DNA of 64,000 bases from Streptomyces sp. NBC_01497 (GTDB taxonomy: Bacteria > Actinomycetota > Actinomycetes > Streptomycetales > Streptomycetaceae), in contig NZ_CP109427.1 of NCBI RefSeq assembly GCF_036250695.1, positions 5,766,001-5,830,000 of the forward strand, given 5' to 3'. The first letter of the stretch is position 1. Each line of letters begins with the position of its first letter. Under the pieces are notes generated by a model. The model made no database searches, was not told the DNA's origin, and saw only the letters and a program-made list of their open reading frames with translations. Below, piece after piece: positions 56,639 to 64,000 of the stretch. Made by a program: the position numbers and the translations under genes.

Positions 56639-57501
56639 GCGATCAGGAGGTACTGGAAGGAGCCGTCCTTGTACGAGTTGATGAAGGCGTCCTCGATGCC
56701 GGTGACCAGGGACGATGTGGCGCGCAACTCCCAGTAGGGCAGGGTCGCCGCGGTCAGGTCGACGATGGCCTGCGGCACGAGGCGGTGGTCGGCCATGGCC
56801 TTCAGGTACTCCCGGCGGGAGTGGATGTTGCACTCGAAGTGCGCGTTGATCTGGGAGACCCACTTCGAGGGCTGCCCGTAACGCGGGTTCCAGCAGCCCG
56901 TGATGGTCACGTAGCGCCCGCCGACGGACAGCACGCGGGAGTGCTCGGCGAACAGGTCGTCCAGGTCGACGTACATGCTGGACTCGTTGTTCCACGAGCC
57001 CGCGGCCTCGCCCGTCGCGAAGGGCGTGTCGAGCATGTTGCACACCCGGGCGCGGACGTGGTCCTCGATGCCGAGTTCCTGGGCACGCCGGTTGGCGAAC
57101 TCGGCCTGTTTGGCGGAGAGGGTGACGCCCTCGGCCTTGCATCCGAACCGCCGGTGCGCCATGACCATCGAACCGCCCCGGCCGCAGCCGGCGTCCACCA
57201 CGGTGTCCTCGCGCCCGGGGGAACCGAGGTGGTCCAGGAGGACTTCGGCCTGCGCGGACTCCAGCCGGTGGAGTTCCGCGATCAGCTTCTTCTCGTACGC
57301 GCTGTCGGAGGGGTCTCCGAGGGCACCGTGGTCGACGTCGCCGATCCCGTAGTGATGGTGGTAGAGCCCGTCGACGTCGCCGAGGCGCAGGTTCACGGGC
57401 CTCGCCTCCTGGTCCCAGTAGCGGGCGATGTCGCCCTGGTACGGGGACGCCGGAGCGGGGATGAATACGGGGGTGGCGGTGGTGAGTTCGGTGCTGGTCA
57501 C
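56623..57501 (-). CDS. Geranyl diphosphate 2-C-methyltransferase
   Basis: The enzyme uses S-adenosylmethionine to methylate geranyl diphosphate at C2, making the substrate for 2-methylisoborneol synthase. The 292-residue class I methyltransferase has motif I TVVDAGCGRGGSMVMAHRRF, the downstream VTLSAKQAEFANRRAQELGI, and NNESSMYVDLDDLFAEHSRV with acidic residues typical of the family. It corresponds to S. coelicolor SCO7701 as I recall it. GTG 57501 lies 15 bp after the cyclase stop, with AAGGAG between, so the two are co-expressed. A terminator hairpin overlaps its end. Confidence 0.95.
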   Translation of the reverse strand: MTSTELTTATPVFIPAPASPYQGDIARYWDQEARPVNLRLGDVDGLYHHHYGIGDVDHGALGDPSDSAYEKKLIAELHRLESAQAEVLLDHLGSPGREDTVVDAGCGRGGSMVMAHRRFGCKAEGVTLSAKQAEFANRRAQELGIEDHVRARVCNMLDTPFATGEAAGSWNNESSMYVDLDDLFAEHSRVLSVGGRYVTITGCWNPRYGQPSKWVSQINAHFECNIHSRREYLKAMADHRLVPQAIVDLTAATLPYWELRATSSLVTGIEDAFINSYKDGSFQYLLIAADRV

Positions 57502-57516
57502 GGTGAAGTGCGCTCC

Positions 57517-58788
57517 TTACCAGAAATCGGGCAGGCTGTATCGGTAGGTGTTGGTCCGGTGCCAGTAGTGGTTGCCGTCGACCCACACGGCCACGCCCCG
57601 AAGGAAACGGAGCACGCTCGGGACGGGGCAGGCGGCCGCCAGGTCGGCTGCTTCGGTTTCGAAGCGGTGCATGAGTTCGTTGTGGACCTCGACGGCCTTC
57701 AGGTAGGCGTCCCGGTCCGAGGCGGCCTCCCGTTCGGCGATCACCACGGGCAGGTTGAGGTGCCGGCCGGGACTGTCGAGTTCCTTGGTGTACGAGTACA
57801 GGTCGTTCACGATCGTGGTGGCGTTGCCGGCGAGCGCGATGACCCGCTGCATGGCGGTCCGGGCGTGCAGGTCGGCAGGCAGTTCGTAGCCACCGACGGT
57901 GTCGGTGATGGTGGGGCAGGGGCGGAAGTTGTTGAACTGGCGCATCGCCAGGTACTCCCACACCTCGGGCACGTGGTCCGTCTCGGCCCAGGCCGCCTCG
58001 GCGAGGTAACCCAGGTGCAGACGCGCCATGTCGTGCCGGTACCGGTCGGCCTGCGAGTCGGTGGCCTGCCGGCCGAAGTACTCCATGGCGGAGCGGTAGG
58101 CGCGCCGGGGCCCGTCCGAGCCGAGTGAACTCGCCCAGTGCGGCTCGTACTCGCCGGTCGTGTACAGCGGGTCGAGGGCGGTGTGTGCCAGCAGGAGCCG
58201 GCTGCCGAGTCCGACGGGTGAGCCGCCGTGGTCCTCGCAGTAGCAGTCGTCGACCGCGTTCTCGGCGACCATCAGCCGCGTGGCGATCATCAGGTGCTCG
58301 ACGGTGGGGGCGTCGGGATGGCAGGCGACCATGTAACGGCCGACGGAGAAGCCGTCGAACTGGTCCTCCCACTCCGGGGGGAACGCCTGGACCTCGTCCA
58401 CCGCCCAGGCCTTGATCCTGCGGCTGACCTCCGCCACCCGCTCCGGGTCGGGCGGCTGGACCGGGTGGTGGTAGAGGCCGGGGATCGCTGTCCCCTCCAC
58501 AGCCGTCTCCTCCACCGGTGTCCCGGGCTCGGGAGGGGCGGGGGGTTGCGGTCGCCGGCCCGGACGCAGACCCGCGGTGCCCAGACCGCTCGGGCCGCAC
58601 AGGATCCGCTCCAGCGCGGTGCTCGCTCCCCCGACGACCGCGGTGTCCCGCGGTGCGTGCCCGGCGACCGTCTCGTCCGGCGGTCCGGTGCCGGGTGCGG
58701 GTGCGGGAGCGGGGACGCGGGCCCCGAAAAGGGGCGGCGCGGCGGCGGGCAGGCTCGGCTGCAGAGAGGAAGGCCCGGGATCGGGCAT
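57517..58788 (-). CDS. 2-Methylisoborneol synthase (terpene cyclase)
   Basis: The enzyme cyclises 2-methylgeranyl diphosphate to 2-methylisoborneol, an earthy odorant. The 423-residue protein has a disordered Pro/Ala-rich N-terminus (1-104) followed by a class I terpene cyclase fold. The Asp-rich motif VDDCYCEDHGG is at about residues 179-189, and the NSE motif NDLYSYTKE at about 328-336; both bind the Mg-diphosphate. The end YRYSLPDFW is typical of this group. The N-terminus contains ALERILCGPSGLGTAGL (about 58-74), a conserved-looking segment in otherwise variable sequence. It sits between the shell protein and methyltransferase genes. ATG 58788 has AAGGAG upstream. Confidence 0.95.
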   Translation of the reverse strand: MPDPGPSSLQPSLPAAAPPLFGARVPAPAPAPGTGPPDETVAGHAPRDTAVVGGASTALERILCGPSGLGTAGLRPGRRPQPPAPPEPGTPVEETAVEGTAIPGLYHHPVQPPDPERVAEVSRRIKAWAVDEVQAFPPEWEDQFDGFSVGRYMVACHPDAPTVEHLMIATRLMVAENAVDDCYCEDHGGSPVGLGSRLLLAHTALDPLYTTGEYEPHWASSLGSDGPRRAYRSAMEYFGRQATDSQADRYRHDMARLHLGYLAEAAWAETDHVPEVWEYLAMRQFNNFRPCPTITDTVGGYELPADLHARTAMQRVIALAGNATTIVNDLYSYTKELDSPGRHLNLPVVIAEREAASDRDAYLKAVEVHNELMHRFETEAADLAAACPVPSVLRFLRGVAVWVDGNHYWHRTNTYRYSLPDFW

Positions 58789-58920
58789 CCGTGACTCCTT
58801 GGTGAGGTGGGTGGGCTGCCCGGGGGGCCGGGCATCGCGTGCCAGGCCGGGGACCTGGACCGGTGGCCGGCCCGCGTCGGCGGGCGGCCCGCCGGCCGTG
58901 TCGCCGAACGAGCGGGCCCG

Positions 58921-60333
58921 CTAGTCGCGTCCGCGGGCGATCTGCACGTCCTCCAGTACGCCGAGTGCGTCGGGCAGCAGGATGGCGGCGGAGTAATAGG
59001 TCGTGACCAGGTACGAGATGATGGCCTGCTCGCTCATGCCCATGAAGCGCACCGACAGGCCCGGCTCGTACTCGTCCGGCAGGCCGGTCTGGCGCAGGCC
59101 GATGACGCCCTGGTTCTCCTCGCCGGTCCGCATGGCGAGGATCGAGCTGGTGTTCTCCTTGGTGATGGGGATCTTGTTGCAGGGCAGGATCGGGACGCCG
59201 CGCCAGGCCGGGACCTGCTGGCCGCCGAGGTCGACGTGGTCCGGGTGCAGGCCGTAGGCGTTGAACCCGCGCCCGATCGCCGCGATCGTCCGGGGATGCG
59301 CCAGGAAGACCTTGGTGCCGCGGCGGCGGCAGAGCAGTTCGTCGAGGTCGTCCGGGGTGGGCGGGCCGGAATGGGTCTGGATCCGCTGCTTGAAGTCGGC
59401 GTTGTGCAGCAGCCCGAATTCCGGGTTGTTGACGAGCTCGTATTCTTGGCGTTCACGCAACGCCTCGATGGTGAGCCTGAGTTGCTCCTCGGTCTGGTTC
59501 ATCGGACCGTTGTAGAGATCCGCGACCCTGCTGTGGACGCGCAGAACGGTCTGCGCGACCGAGAGTTCGTACTCACGCGGGTGGAGTTCGTAGTCGACGA
59601 AGGAGCCCGGCACCAGGGCTTCGCCGGTGTGGCCGGCGGACATCGGGATCTCGGCTTCGCCGTGCCGGGTCTGCGGCCGGTCGGAGAGCGAGCCGAACCA
59701 TTCGAGGTGTGCCTGGAGGCCCGGTGCCGCCGCGCATACGGCGGCGAAGTCGGCGCGGGACAGGGTGAGCAGGGTGCCGGCGGTCTGGGCGGTGGCGGTG
59801 CAGTCCCACCTCGCGTCGCCGTCCAGGAGGGCGCTCTCACCGAAGCACCCGCCGTCGGCGAGGGTGGTGACGCGGACCTCGTCGCCGTACTTGCCGACGG
59901 CGCTCTGGACGATTCGGCCGTGGGCGATCAGGTGGATCCGGTCGGCGGGGGTGCCGCGCTCGACGAGTACCTCGCCGGCGCCGAAGTCCCGCTGGACGCA
60001 GCGGTCGGCGAGCGCGGTCAGCACCTCGACGTCGTCGAAGCCGCGCAGCAGGGCCAGTTCGCCGAGCTCGCGGGGGATCACCCGGACCTCGGAGCCGTTC
60101 TGGAGGAACTCGACGCGCCCGTCGCCGACGGTGTAGCTCAGCCGGCGGTTCACCCGGTAGGCGCCGCCCTTGGTCTCGACCCAGGGGAGCGTCCGCAGCA
60201 GCCACCGGGAGGTGATCTCCTGCATCTGCGGCGCGGACTTGGTCGTGGTGGCCAGGTTGCGGGCGGCCGCGGTACCCAGGCTGGACTGGCGGGGCGGCGC
60301 CGGCTGCGCTTCCGGACTGGTCTCAACGGTCAT
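58921..60333 (-). CDS. eshA: Family 2B encapsulin-type shell protein with cyclic-nucleotide-binding domain (EshA-like)
   Basis: The 470-residue protein has an N-terminal arm (1-90), a cyclic-nucleotide-binding-like domain (about 92-212), and a C-terminal part matching the HK97-type fold of Family 2 encapsulins (about 230-470, [20 protein letters not shown] and [20 protein letters not shown]). In the binding domain [13 protein letters not shown] forms the phosphate cassette, but the usual arginine is missing (WDCTA follows). EshA of S. griseus, first known from ppGpp and hyphal-growth work, is the family name-giver. Placement before the cyclase and methyltransferase genes suggests a shell that packages the cyclase. 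ATG 60333 ([10 protein letters not shown]) is the start. It is the first gene of the operon. Confidence 0.9.
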   Translation of the reverse strand: MTVETSPEAQPAPPRQSSLGTAAARNLATTTKSAPQMQEITSRWLLRTLPWVETKGGAYRVNRRLSYTVGDGRVEFLQNGSEVRVIPRELGELALLRGFDDVEVLTALADRCVQRDFGAGEVLVERGTPADRIHLIAHGRIVQSAVGKYGDEVRVTTLADGGCFGESALLDGDARWDCTATAQTAGTLLTLSRADFAAVCAAAPGLQAHLEWFGSLSDRPQTRHGEAEIPMSAGHTGEALVPGSFVDYELHPREYELSVAQTVLRVHSRVADLYNGPMNQTEEQLRLTIEALRERQEYELVNNPEFGLLHNADFKQRIQTHSGPPTPDDLDELLCRRRGTKVFLAHPRTIAAIGRGFNAYGLHPDHVDLGGQQVPAWRGVPILPCNKIPITKENTSSILAMRTGEENQGVIGLRQTGLPDEYEPGLSVRFMGMSEQAIISYLVTTYYSAAILLPDALGVLEDVQIARGRD

Positions 60334-60643
60334 CGGGGCGAGTTCTCCTTCGCGGCGGAGGTGATCGGCGCGGGCGCGCCGACCGGTGGAAGAGGAAAAG
60401 AGGGGAATCGCCGGCAATCCGTCCGGAACACTGGGAACGGTAATGGCGCCCGGACCCAACTCGCGCGGAACCGCTGCTGAGTTACCTCGATACGGCGATC
60501 TCGGCCGGCATCAGGTTTATCGCGAGGGGCGTTGGTAATCGCGAGTGGGCGGTGCGTTCACGCCGCCTTTTCCCCTGCACGGCACCGTGCGGCACCCGTC
60601 GCACGGCGGATGCGGGCACGCGAGACGCCGTGCGGGCACGCGC
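60334..60643. other. Upstream region of the eshA operon
   Basis: AAGGAG lies 11 nt before the eshA start on the minus strand. A TACCGT box on the minus strand near 60435 could be a -10, without a clear -35. Direct repeats at 60517-60545 are listed separately. No gene is supported. Confidence 0.5.
60517..60545. promoter_or_regulatory. Pair of ATCGCGAG direct repeats upstream of eshA
   Basis: TTATCGCGAG (ending 60526) and TAATCGCGAG (ending 60545) are 19 bp apart, close to two helical turns. They lie about 190 bp upstream of eshA and may bind a tandem activator or repressor. Confidence 0.4.
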
Positions 60644-60677
60644 GACGCCCGGGCCCCTGTGCGCGGGCCCGGGCGTC
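60644..60677 (-). terminator. Distal terminator of the GH59 gene
   Basis: GACGCCCGGGCCC at 60644-60656 pairs perfectly over 13 bp with 60665-60677 around an 8-nt loop. Confidence 0.75.
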
Positions 60678-60688
60678 ACATGACGGGT

Positions 60689-60721
60689 GCGGCACCTGAC
60701 CCGCTGAGGGGCAGGTGCCGC
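60689..60721 (-). terminator. Proximal terminator of the GH59 gene
   Basis: GCGGCACCTG at 60689-60698 pairs with 60712-60721, with inner CCC/GGG pairing, 8 bp after the stop codon of the glycosidase gene. Confidence 0.75.
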
Positions 60722-60728
60722 GCGGTTC

Positions 60729-63509
60729 TCAGCCGGAGCAGGTGAGAGTGGGCGTCGCCCAGTCCCCGTGGTCGTACGCGTTGCCGTCACCGGCGTCGCC
60801 CACGACGAGGTCGAGGCTCTGCACACCGTCGAGATCGGCGCTCAGCTGCTGGGCCGGGTCCCCGCCCTTGATGGTCTTCGTGGCCGCCAGCGTCTTGCCG
60901 TCGCCGAGCACGCTGAAGGTCATGGAGCCCGAGTTCCCGGCGTCGTCGTCATTGCCGACCGTGGTGGTGAACTTCGAGCAGTTGCCGCCCAGGTAGACGG
61001 TGACATCGCTGACCGAGTTGGTTCCGAGGCCCTTGGCGTAGACCTTGCCGTCGATGGTGAGCGGCGTGCCGTCGCCGGCGTTGGTGCCGCCGACGGACTG
61101 GTCGTGCTCGACGGGACCCCAGCCGTTGGTGGACGACACGAAGTCGAGGTCGCTGACGTCGGTGGTCCCGGTCGGCGGGGGCGGGTTGGTGACCGCCACC
61201 TGGGTGTCGCCCCGCAGCCACTGCGCCACGCCGCCCTGGGCGAAGGTCGCCGTCGCGCTGATCGTCGCCGTGGACGCCTTGTCCGTGGGCGCCGTCAACT
61301 GCCAGGTGGCGACGGCACTGTGGCCGGGCTTCACCTCGCCGAACACCTGGGGCTGCGCGTCGAAGGTGAACCCGGGAGCCGTGAGGCTGAGGTTGACGCC
61401 CTGCGCCGCCTTCGCGTGCGACGGCACCGTGACGGTGGTGGACAGCGTCAGGGACTTGCCGCGCTGGACGCTCGTCGCCGACGGGGTCACCGCCAGCGAG
61501 GCGGCCGGGGTGGTGGCGGCCGTCTTCTTGAAGGAGAGGTTGTCGAACTGGTCGGTGTCGTACGACGTGAGGCCGAGCCCGCCCTGCCCCGCGGTGTAGC
61601 TGCTGTCGTGGACCGTTCCGATGTCCTTGCCGTCGACGGACGCGGTGATCGCCGAGCCGCTGAAGGACAGGCCCAGCCGGTGCCAGGTGCCGGTGCCGAG
61701 TGCGGTGGTCGCGGAACGGGTCAGCACCGTGCGCGTGCCGTTCGCGTCGCTCTTGAAGAGGGTCCAGGCGCCGGTGTCGCTGATCTGGAAGAAGTAGCCC
61801 TGCTGGTGGGACTGCGGGCGGTTCTGGGTGCCCGCGCGTCCGATCAGCTCGACCGTGCCCGGCTTGGCCAGTTCGACGTCGGACTGGAGCGAGTAGTTCG
61901 TCCAGGTGGGGTCGCCGACGAGGGTGAACGCGTCGCTGTCGTCCTGCCATTCGATCGGCTTGGTGGCCGCCATCTGCTGCAGGCACATGCCGTGGCGTCC
62001 GGCGGCGCACTTCTGGACCTCGAAGGAGCCCTGCATGTCGGAGACGTACTTCGCCTCCGTGCCGGCGGCGTCGTGGTCGAAGTCGTCCGTGTAGGGAAGG
62101 GCCAGCGCGTGCGCGGCGGGAGGCGTCGCGGTGCCCTTGCCCTGGCCGGTCGTCGTGGTGAGCGTGTAGACGTAGCCGGGCTTCATCGTCAGGGAGTACG
62201 CGCCGTCGCTCGGGGTGATGTCCTGGGTGTGGATGAAGTCCGTCGCGGGGTTCGGGTTGTTCACGTCGGTGGCCCACACGTGGACCGTGCCGGTGGACAG
62301 CCCGCCCGACACGGTGAGGTTCGCGGTCTGCGCCTCGGTGGCCGAGGTCGTCTCCAGGACCGTGGAGTAGTCCTTGCCGCCCGGGGACTTCAGCGTGATG
62401 TAACTGCCGTTGGTCTCCGAGCCGCCGAGGTAGCCGGAGGCGGAGTCGACGAACTTCCAGCCGGGCTGCGCGAACTGGGTGACCTGCGCGGTCGCCCAGG
62501 TGTTCTCGCCGATGGAGTAGTTGCCCGACCAGGGGGATCCGGCCGTCGAGAGGCCCACGGTGGAGTACGGGAGATTGGGGTAGATCGCGGCGAGCAGCGG
62601 CCAGTTGAAGTAACTGGTCATCTTGGCGTCGACGTAGCCGCGTGTGATGGAGCGGATCAGGGCGGGTGCGCCGGTGTTCATGTCCTGCGAGCCGTTCTCG
62701 GACGCCCACAGCGGTTTGCCGTTGTTCTTGGCGGTGTCGGTGCTGGAGCAGGTGTCGGCGGGGCCGCCGTCACCCTGGCAGGGGTAGTGGGCGCCGATGA
62801 TCGACACCGCGTCGTTGAACGCCGGGTCCTTGGCCATGTCGTCAGCGACGTCCCAGCCGCTGTCGTCGGCCACGAGCTGCACGCCGGAGTACCCGGCGGC
62901 GTCGAGGGCGGTGCGCAACTGGACGTACCAGTCGGCGTCGTGACCGCGCTCGTTCCAGCCGCCGAGGTAGCTGATGTCCAGGCCGTGCTGCTTGGCGCAA
63001 CCCAGCCAGGAGATCAGGTAGTTGATGGTGTCGGTGGACCAGAACCCGCCGTTGATCCAGCCGGGCGCCGCCCAGGCCAGCCCGTACAGGCCGATGTCCG
63101 GGTTGCGCTTCTTGGCCTGCTCGGCGAGCCAGAACTCGTAACCGGCATCACAGTTGATCTTGCCCTTGGTGTGCTCGATCGACGGCTCCGAGCCGTCGGT
63201 GGAGTTGGCGTCGCCGCCGATCTCCAGCTTCAGCAACTGGAGATCGGCCCCGTAACCGGGCTTGAAGAGGTAGTCGAGGATCTGCTTCTGCTGGGCGGCC
63301 GGATAGTCGGTCAGCAGGCGGGAGTTGCCGCCGCCGCCGCTGATCGCGCCGATGCCGTCGAAGGTGCGGCCGCTCTTGCTGCCGTCGACGCTGATCGACG
63401 TGGCGGGTGCCGCGTGGGCCGGCGTCGCGCCCGACGCCAGCAAGGCGGCCAGCAGGGCCAGCACCCAGAGGGGGATGAGTCTGCGCACATGAGTCAACAC
63501 GCGGGGCAT
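60729..63509 (-). CDS. Secreted GH59 galactocerebrosidase-like glycosidase with NPCBM module
   Basis: The 926-residue secreted enzyme has a signal peptide (PLWVLALLAALLASGATPAH, cleavage near AHAA), a GH59 catalytic barrel, a beta-sandwich region and a C-terminal NPCBM carbohydrate-binding module (about 785-925, TNGWGPVEHDQSVGG and VTVYLGGNCSKFTTTVGNDD). The acid/base Glu is probably E187 in YLGGWNERGHD and the nucleophile E271 in KPLWASENGSQDM, matching the GALC pattern. A lectin-like segment near residues 485-660 (FEVQ, GYFFQISDTGAWTLFKSD) resembles the GALC lectin domain. It probably cleaves beta-galactosides outside the cell; natural substrate unknown. Two hairpins follow, and a partial IclR-type gene lies upstream. 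Confidence 0.88.
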   Translation of the reverse strand: MPRVLTHVRRLIPLWVLALLAALLASGATPAHAAPATSISVDGSKSGRTFDGIGAISGGGGNSRLLTDYPAAQQKQILDYLFKPGYGADLQLLKLEIGGDANSTDGSEPSIEHTKGKINCDAGYEFWLAEQAKKRNPDIGLYGLAWAAPGWINGGFWSTDTINYLISWLGCAKQHGLDISYLGGWNERGHDADWYVQLRTALDAAGYSGVQLVADDSGWDVADDMAKDPAFNDAVSIIGAHYPCQGDGGPADTCSSTDTAKNNGKPLWASENGSQDMNTGAPALIRSITRGYVDAKMTSYFNWPLLAAIYPNLPYSTVGLSTAGSPWSGNYSIGENTWATAQVTQFAQPGWKFVDSASGYLGGSETNGSYITLKSPGGKDYSTVLETTSATEAQTANLTVSGGLSTGTVHVWATDVNNPNPATDFIHTQDITPSDGAYSLTMKPGYVYTLTTTTGQGKGTATPPAAHALALPYTDDFDHDAAGTEAKYVSDMQGSFEVQKCAAGRHGMCLQQMAATKPIEWQDDSDAFTLVGDPTWTNYSLQSDVELAKPGTVELIGRAGTQNRPQSHQQGYFFQISDTGAWTLFKSDANGTRTVLTRSATTALGTGTWHRLGLSFSGSAITASVDGKDIGTVHDSSYTAGQGGLGLTSYDTDQFDNLSFKKTAATTPAASLAVTPSATSVQRGKSLTLSTTVTVPSHAKAAQGVNLSLTAPGFTFDAQPQVFGEVKPGHSAVATWQLTAPTDKASTATISATATFAQGGVAQWLRGDTQVAVTNPPPPTGTTDVSDLDFVSSTNGWGPVEHDQSVGGTNAGDGTPLTIDGKVYAKGLGTNSVSDVTVYLGGNCSKFTTTVGNDDDAGNSGSMTFSVLGDGKTLAATKTIKGGDPAQQLSADLDGVQSLDLVVGDAGDGNAYDHGDWATPTLTCSG

Positions 63510-63556
63510 GGTTGACGCCCTTCACCAGAGGAGGATGGGGCTCAGTGTCTCTACGT

Positions 63557-63574
63557 GTTGAATATTCGGTCAAT
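63557..63574. promoter_or_regulatory. Possible promoter/operator of the GH59 gene
   Basis: On the minus strand TTGACC (63573-63568) is a good -35, with a weak -10 (GACACT) 18 bp on. The perfect palindrome GAATATTC lies just downstream of the -35, within GTTGAATATTCGGTCAAT, and could be an operator for the adjacent IclR-type regulator. Confidence 0.4.
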
Positions 63575-63595
63575 ACCGCGAACAAAGAAACAGAA

Positions 63596-64000
63596 TCAAA
63601 CATCCGATGGGTCGTCATGTCCCTGGCCAGAGGCCGGGAGGCGGGGCGGTGTGAGGGCGGGTCGCGACAGCTCCGTGGCGATCCTGCCCGCCGTCCGCCG
63701 CGTGGCGTTCACCATCGGGTCGGGGATGCCGGCCCCTCCGGGCAGCATCAGTGACACCGCGCCGGTGTCCGACGGGGACAGGCGCAGGGGTGCGGCGACG
63801 CAGCTGACCCGGGGATCGACGCCGCCCGCGTCGATGACGGGACGCATGTCTCCCGTGTGTGCCCGCTCGTGGGCGCGAACCACGGCGAGCCGGGCGACGG
63901 GCAGGCCGACCGCGGCGAGATCGTCCTCGTGCAGCAGGCCCGGTCGCGGCGCGCGGGCGACGGGCCGGTCCCCGGGCAGCACCTCCACCATCAGCCCCCG
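63596..64000 (-). CDS. IclR-type regulator, C-terminal part only (window edge)
   Basis: The minus-strand frame is open to the window edge, so only the last 134 residues are present. GVDPRVSCVAAPLRLSPSDT resembles the core of the IclR effector domain (G-SCVAAPV), and MVEVLPGDRPVARAPRPGLL the preceding part. The DNA-binding half is outside the window. It lies 86 bp upstream of the GH59 gene on the same strand and could control it. The first visible ATG (63991) is internal. Confidence 0.6.
   Translation of the reverse strand, partial: RGLMVEVLPGDRPVARAPRPGLLHEDDLAAVGLPVARLAVVRAHERAHTGDMRPVIDAGGVDPRVSCVAAPLRLSPSDTGAVSLMLPGGAGIPDPMVNATRRTAGRIATELSRPALTPPRLPASGQGHDDPSDV

Noticed and set aside
58807..60480. 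Long plus-strand open frame opposite the shell protein gene
   Set aside because: It is the antisense shadow of eshA. High GC at third codon positions keeps such frames open; composition is Arg/Gly/Glu-rich and no domain is seen.
60768..63515. 915-codon plus-strand frame opposite the GH59 gene
   Set aside because: Antisense shadow; the minus strand has signal peptide, catalytic motifs and terminators.

Overview
The window is about 64 kb of very GC-rich actinobacterial chromosome, almost certainly Streptomyces or a close relative. The evidence is the codon use, the many GTG starts, the leaderless -10 boxes just upstream of start codons, and typical Streptomyces gene families (HrdA-like sigma factor, class F sortase, EshA-type shell protein, PcaV-type regulator). 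From memory, not checked here, the first 47 kb follows the S. coelicolor core order leuA, recO, uppS, zur, glyS, ppdK, dgt, dnaG, hrdA, with accessory blocks inserted.

Region 1 (1-10.4 kb) is core: leuA (partial), a zinc-ribbon TerB-like protein, a two-gene redox module (bis-His membrane cytochrome plus NuoF-like flavoprotein with a fused ferredoxin domain), recO, uppS, zur, glyS and a small DUF6243-like protein. Region 2 (10.4-20.4 kb) is an exporter and regulator block: two DHA2-type MFS transporters around an XRE/MmyB-type regulator, dusB, a decayed aldo/keto reductase, a DUF3592-like membrane protein, and an SDR divergent from a second XRE/MmyB regulator with a Asp-Pro-Ala repeat tail. 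Region 3 (19.6-25.8 kb) is a GntR/UTRA regulator divergent from a complete ABC importer (lipoprotein, two permeases, ATPase) whose last gene is a HAD phosphatase, all translationally coupled or nearly so. Region 4 (25.8-29.6 kb) is ppdK behind a pair of perfect 12-bp palindromes spaced exactly 100 bp apart.

Region 5 (30.6-35.6 kb) is a protocatechuate operon, pcaI-J-H-G-B, divergent from a PcaV-like MarR regulator; pcaF and pcaL are absent. Region 6 (35.7-47.2 kb) holds a class F sortase next to a signal-peptide protein with a C-terminal membrane anchor, then cutA, a gamma-glutamylcyclotransferase-like gene, a SanA/YdcF-type protein, dgt, a ferredoxin reductase, dnaG, an HrdA-like sigma factor, and a 56-residue membrane protein. 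Region 7 (47.5-54.0 kb) has a heterodimeric ABC exporter with one degenerate ATP site, a xylulokinase-like FGGY kinase, a YtxH-like protein and three tRNA genes.

Region 8 (54.3-64 kb) is the most interesting accessory part. A minus-strand operon encodes a Family 2B encapsulin-type shell protein with a cyclic-nucleotide-binding domain (EshA-like), 2-methylisoborneol synthase with a long disordered N-terminus, and geranyl diphosphate 2-C-methyltransferase, and it ends in two strong hairpins. The layout suggests a protein compartment that packages the terpene cyclase. It is flanked by a GT1 glycosyltransferase and a small secreted protein on one side, and by a secreted GH59 galactocerebrosidase-like enzyme and a partial IclR-type regulator on the other.

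No insertion sequence, integrase, CRISPR array or rRNA gene was seen.
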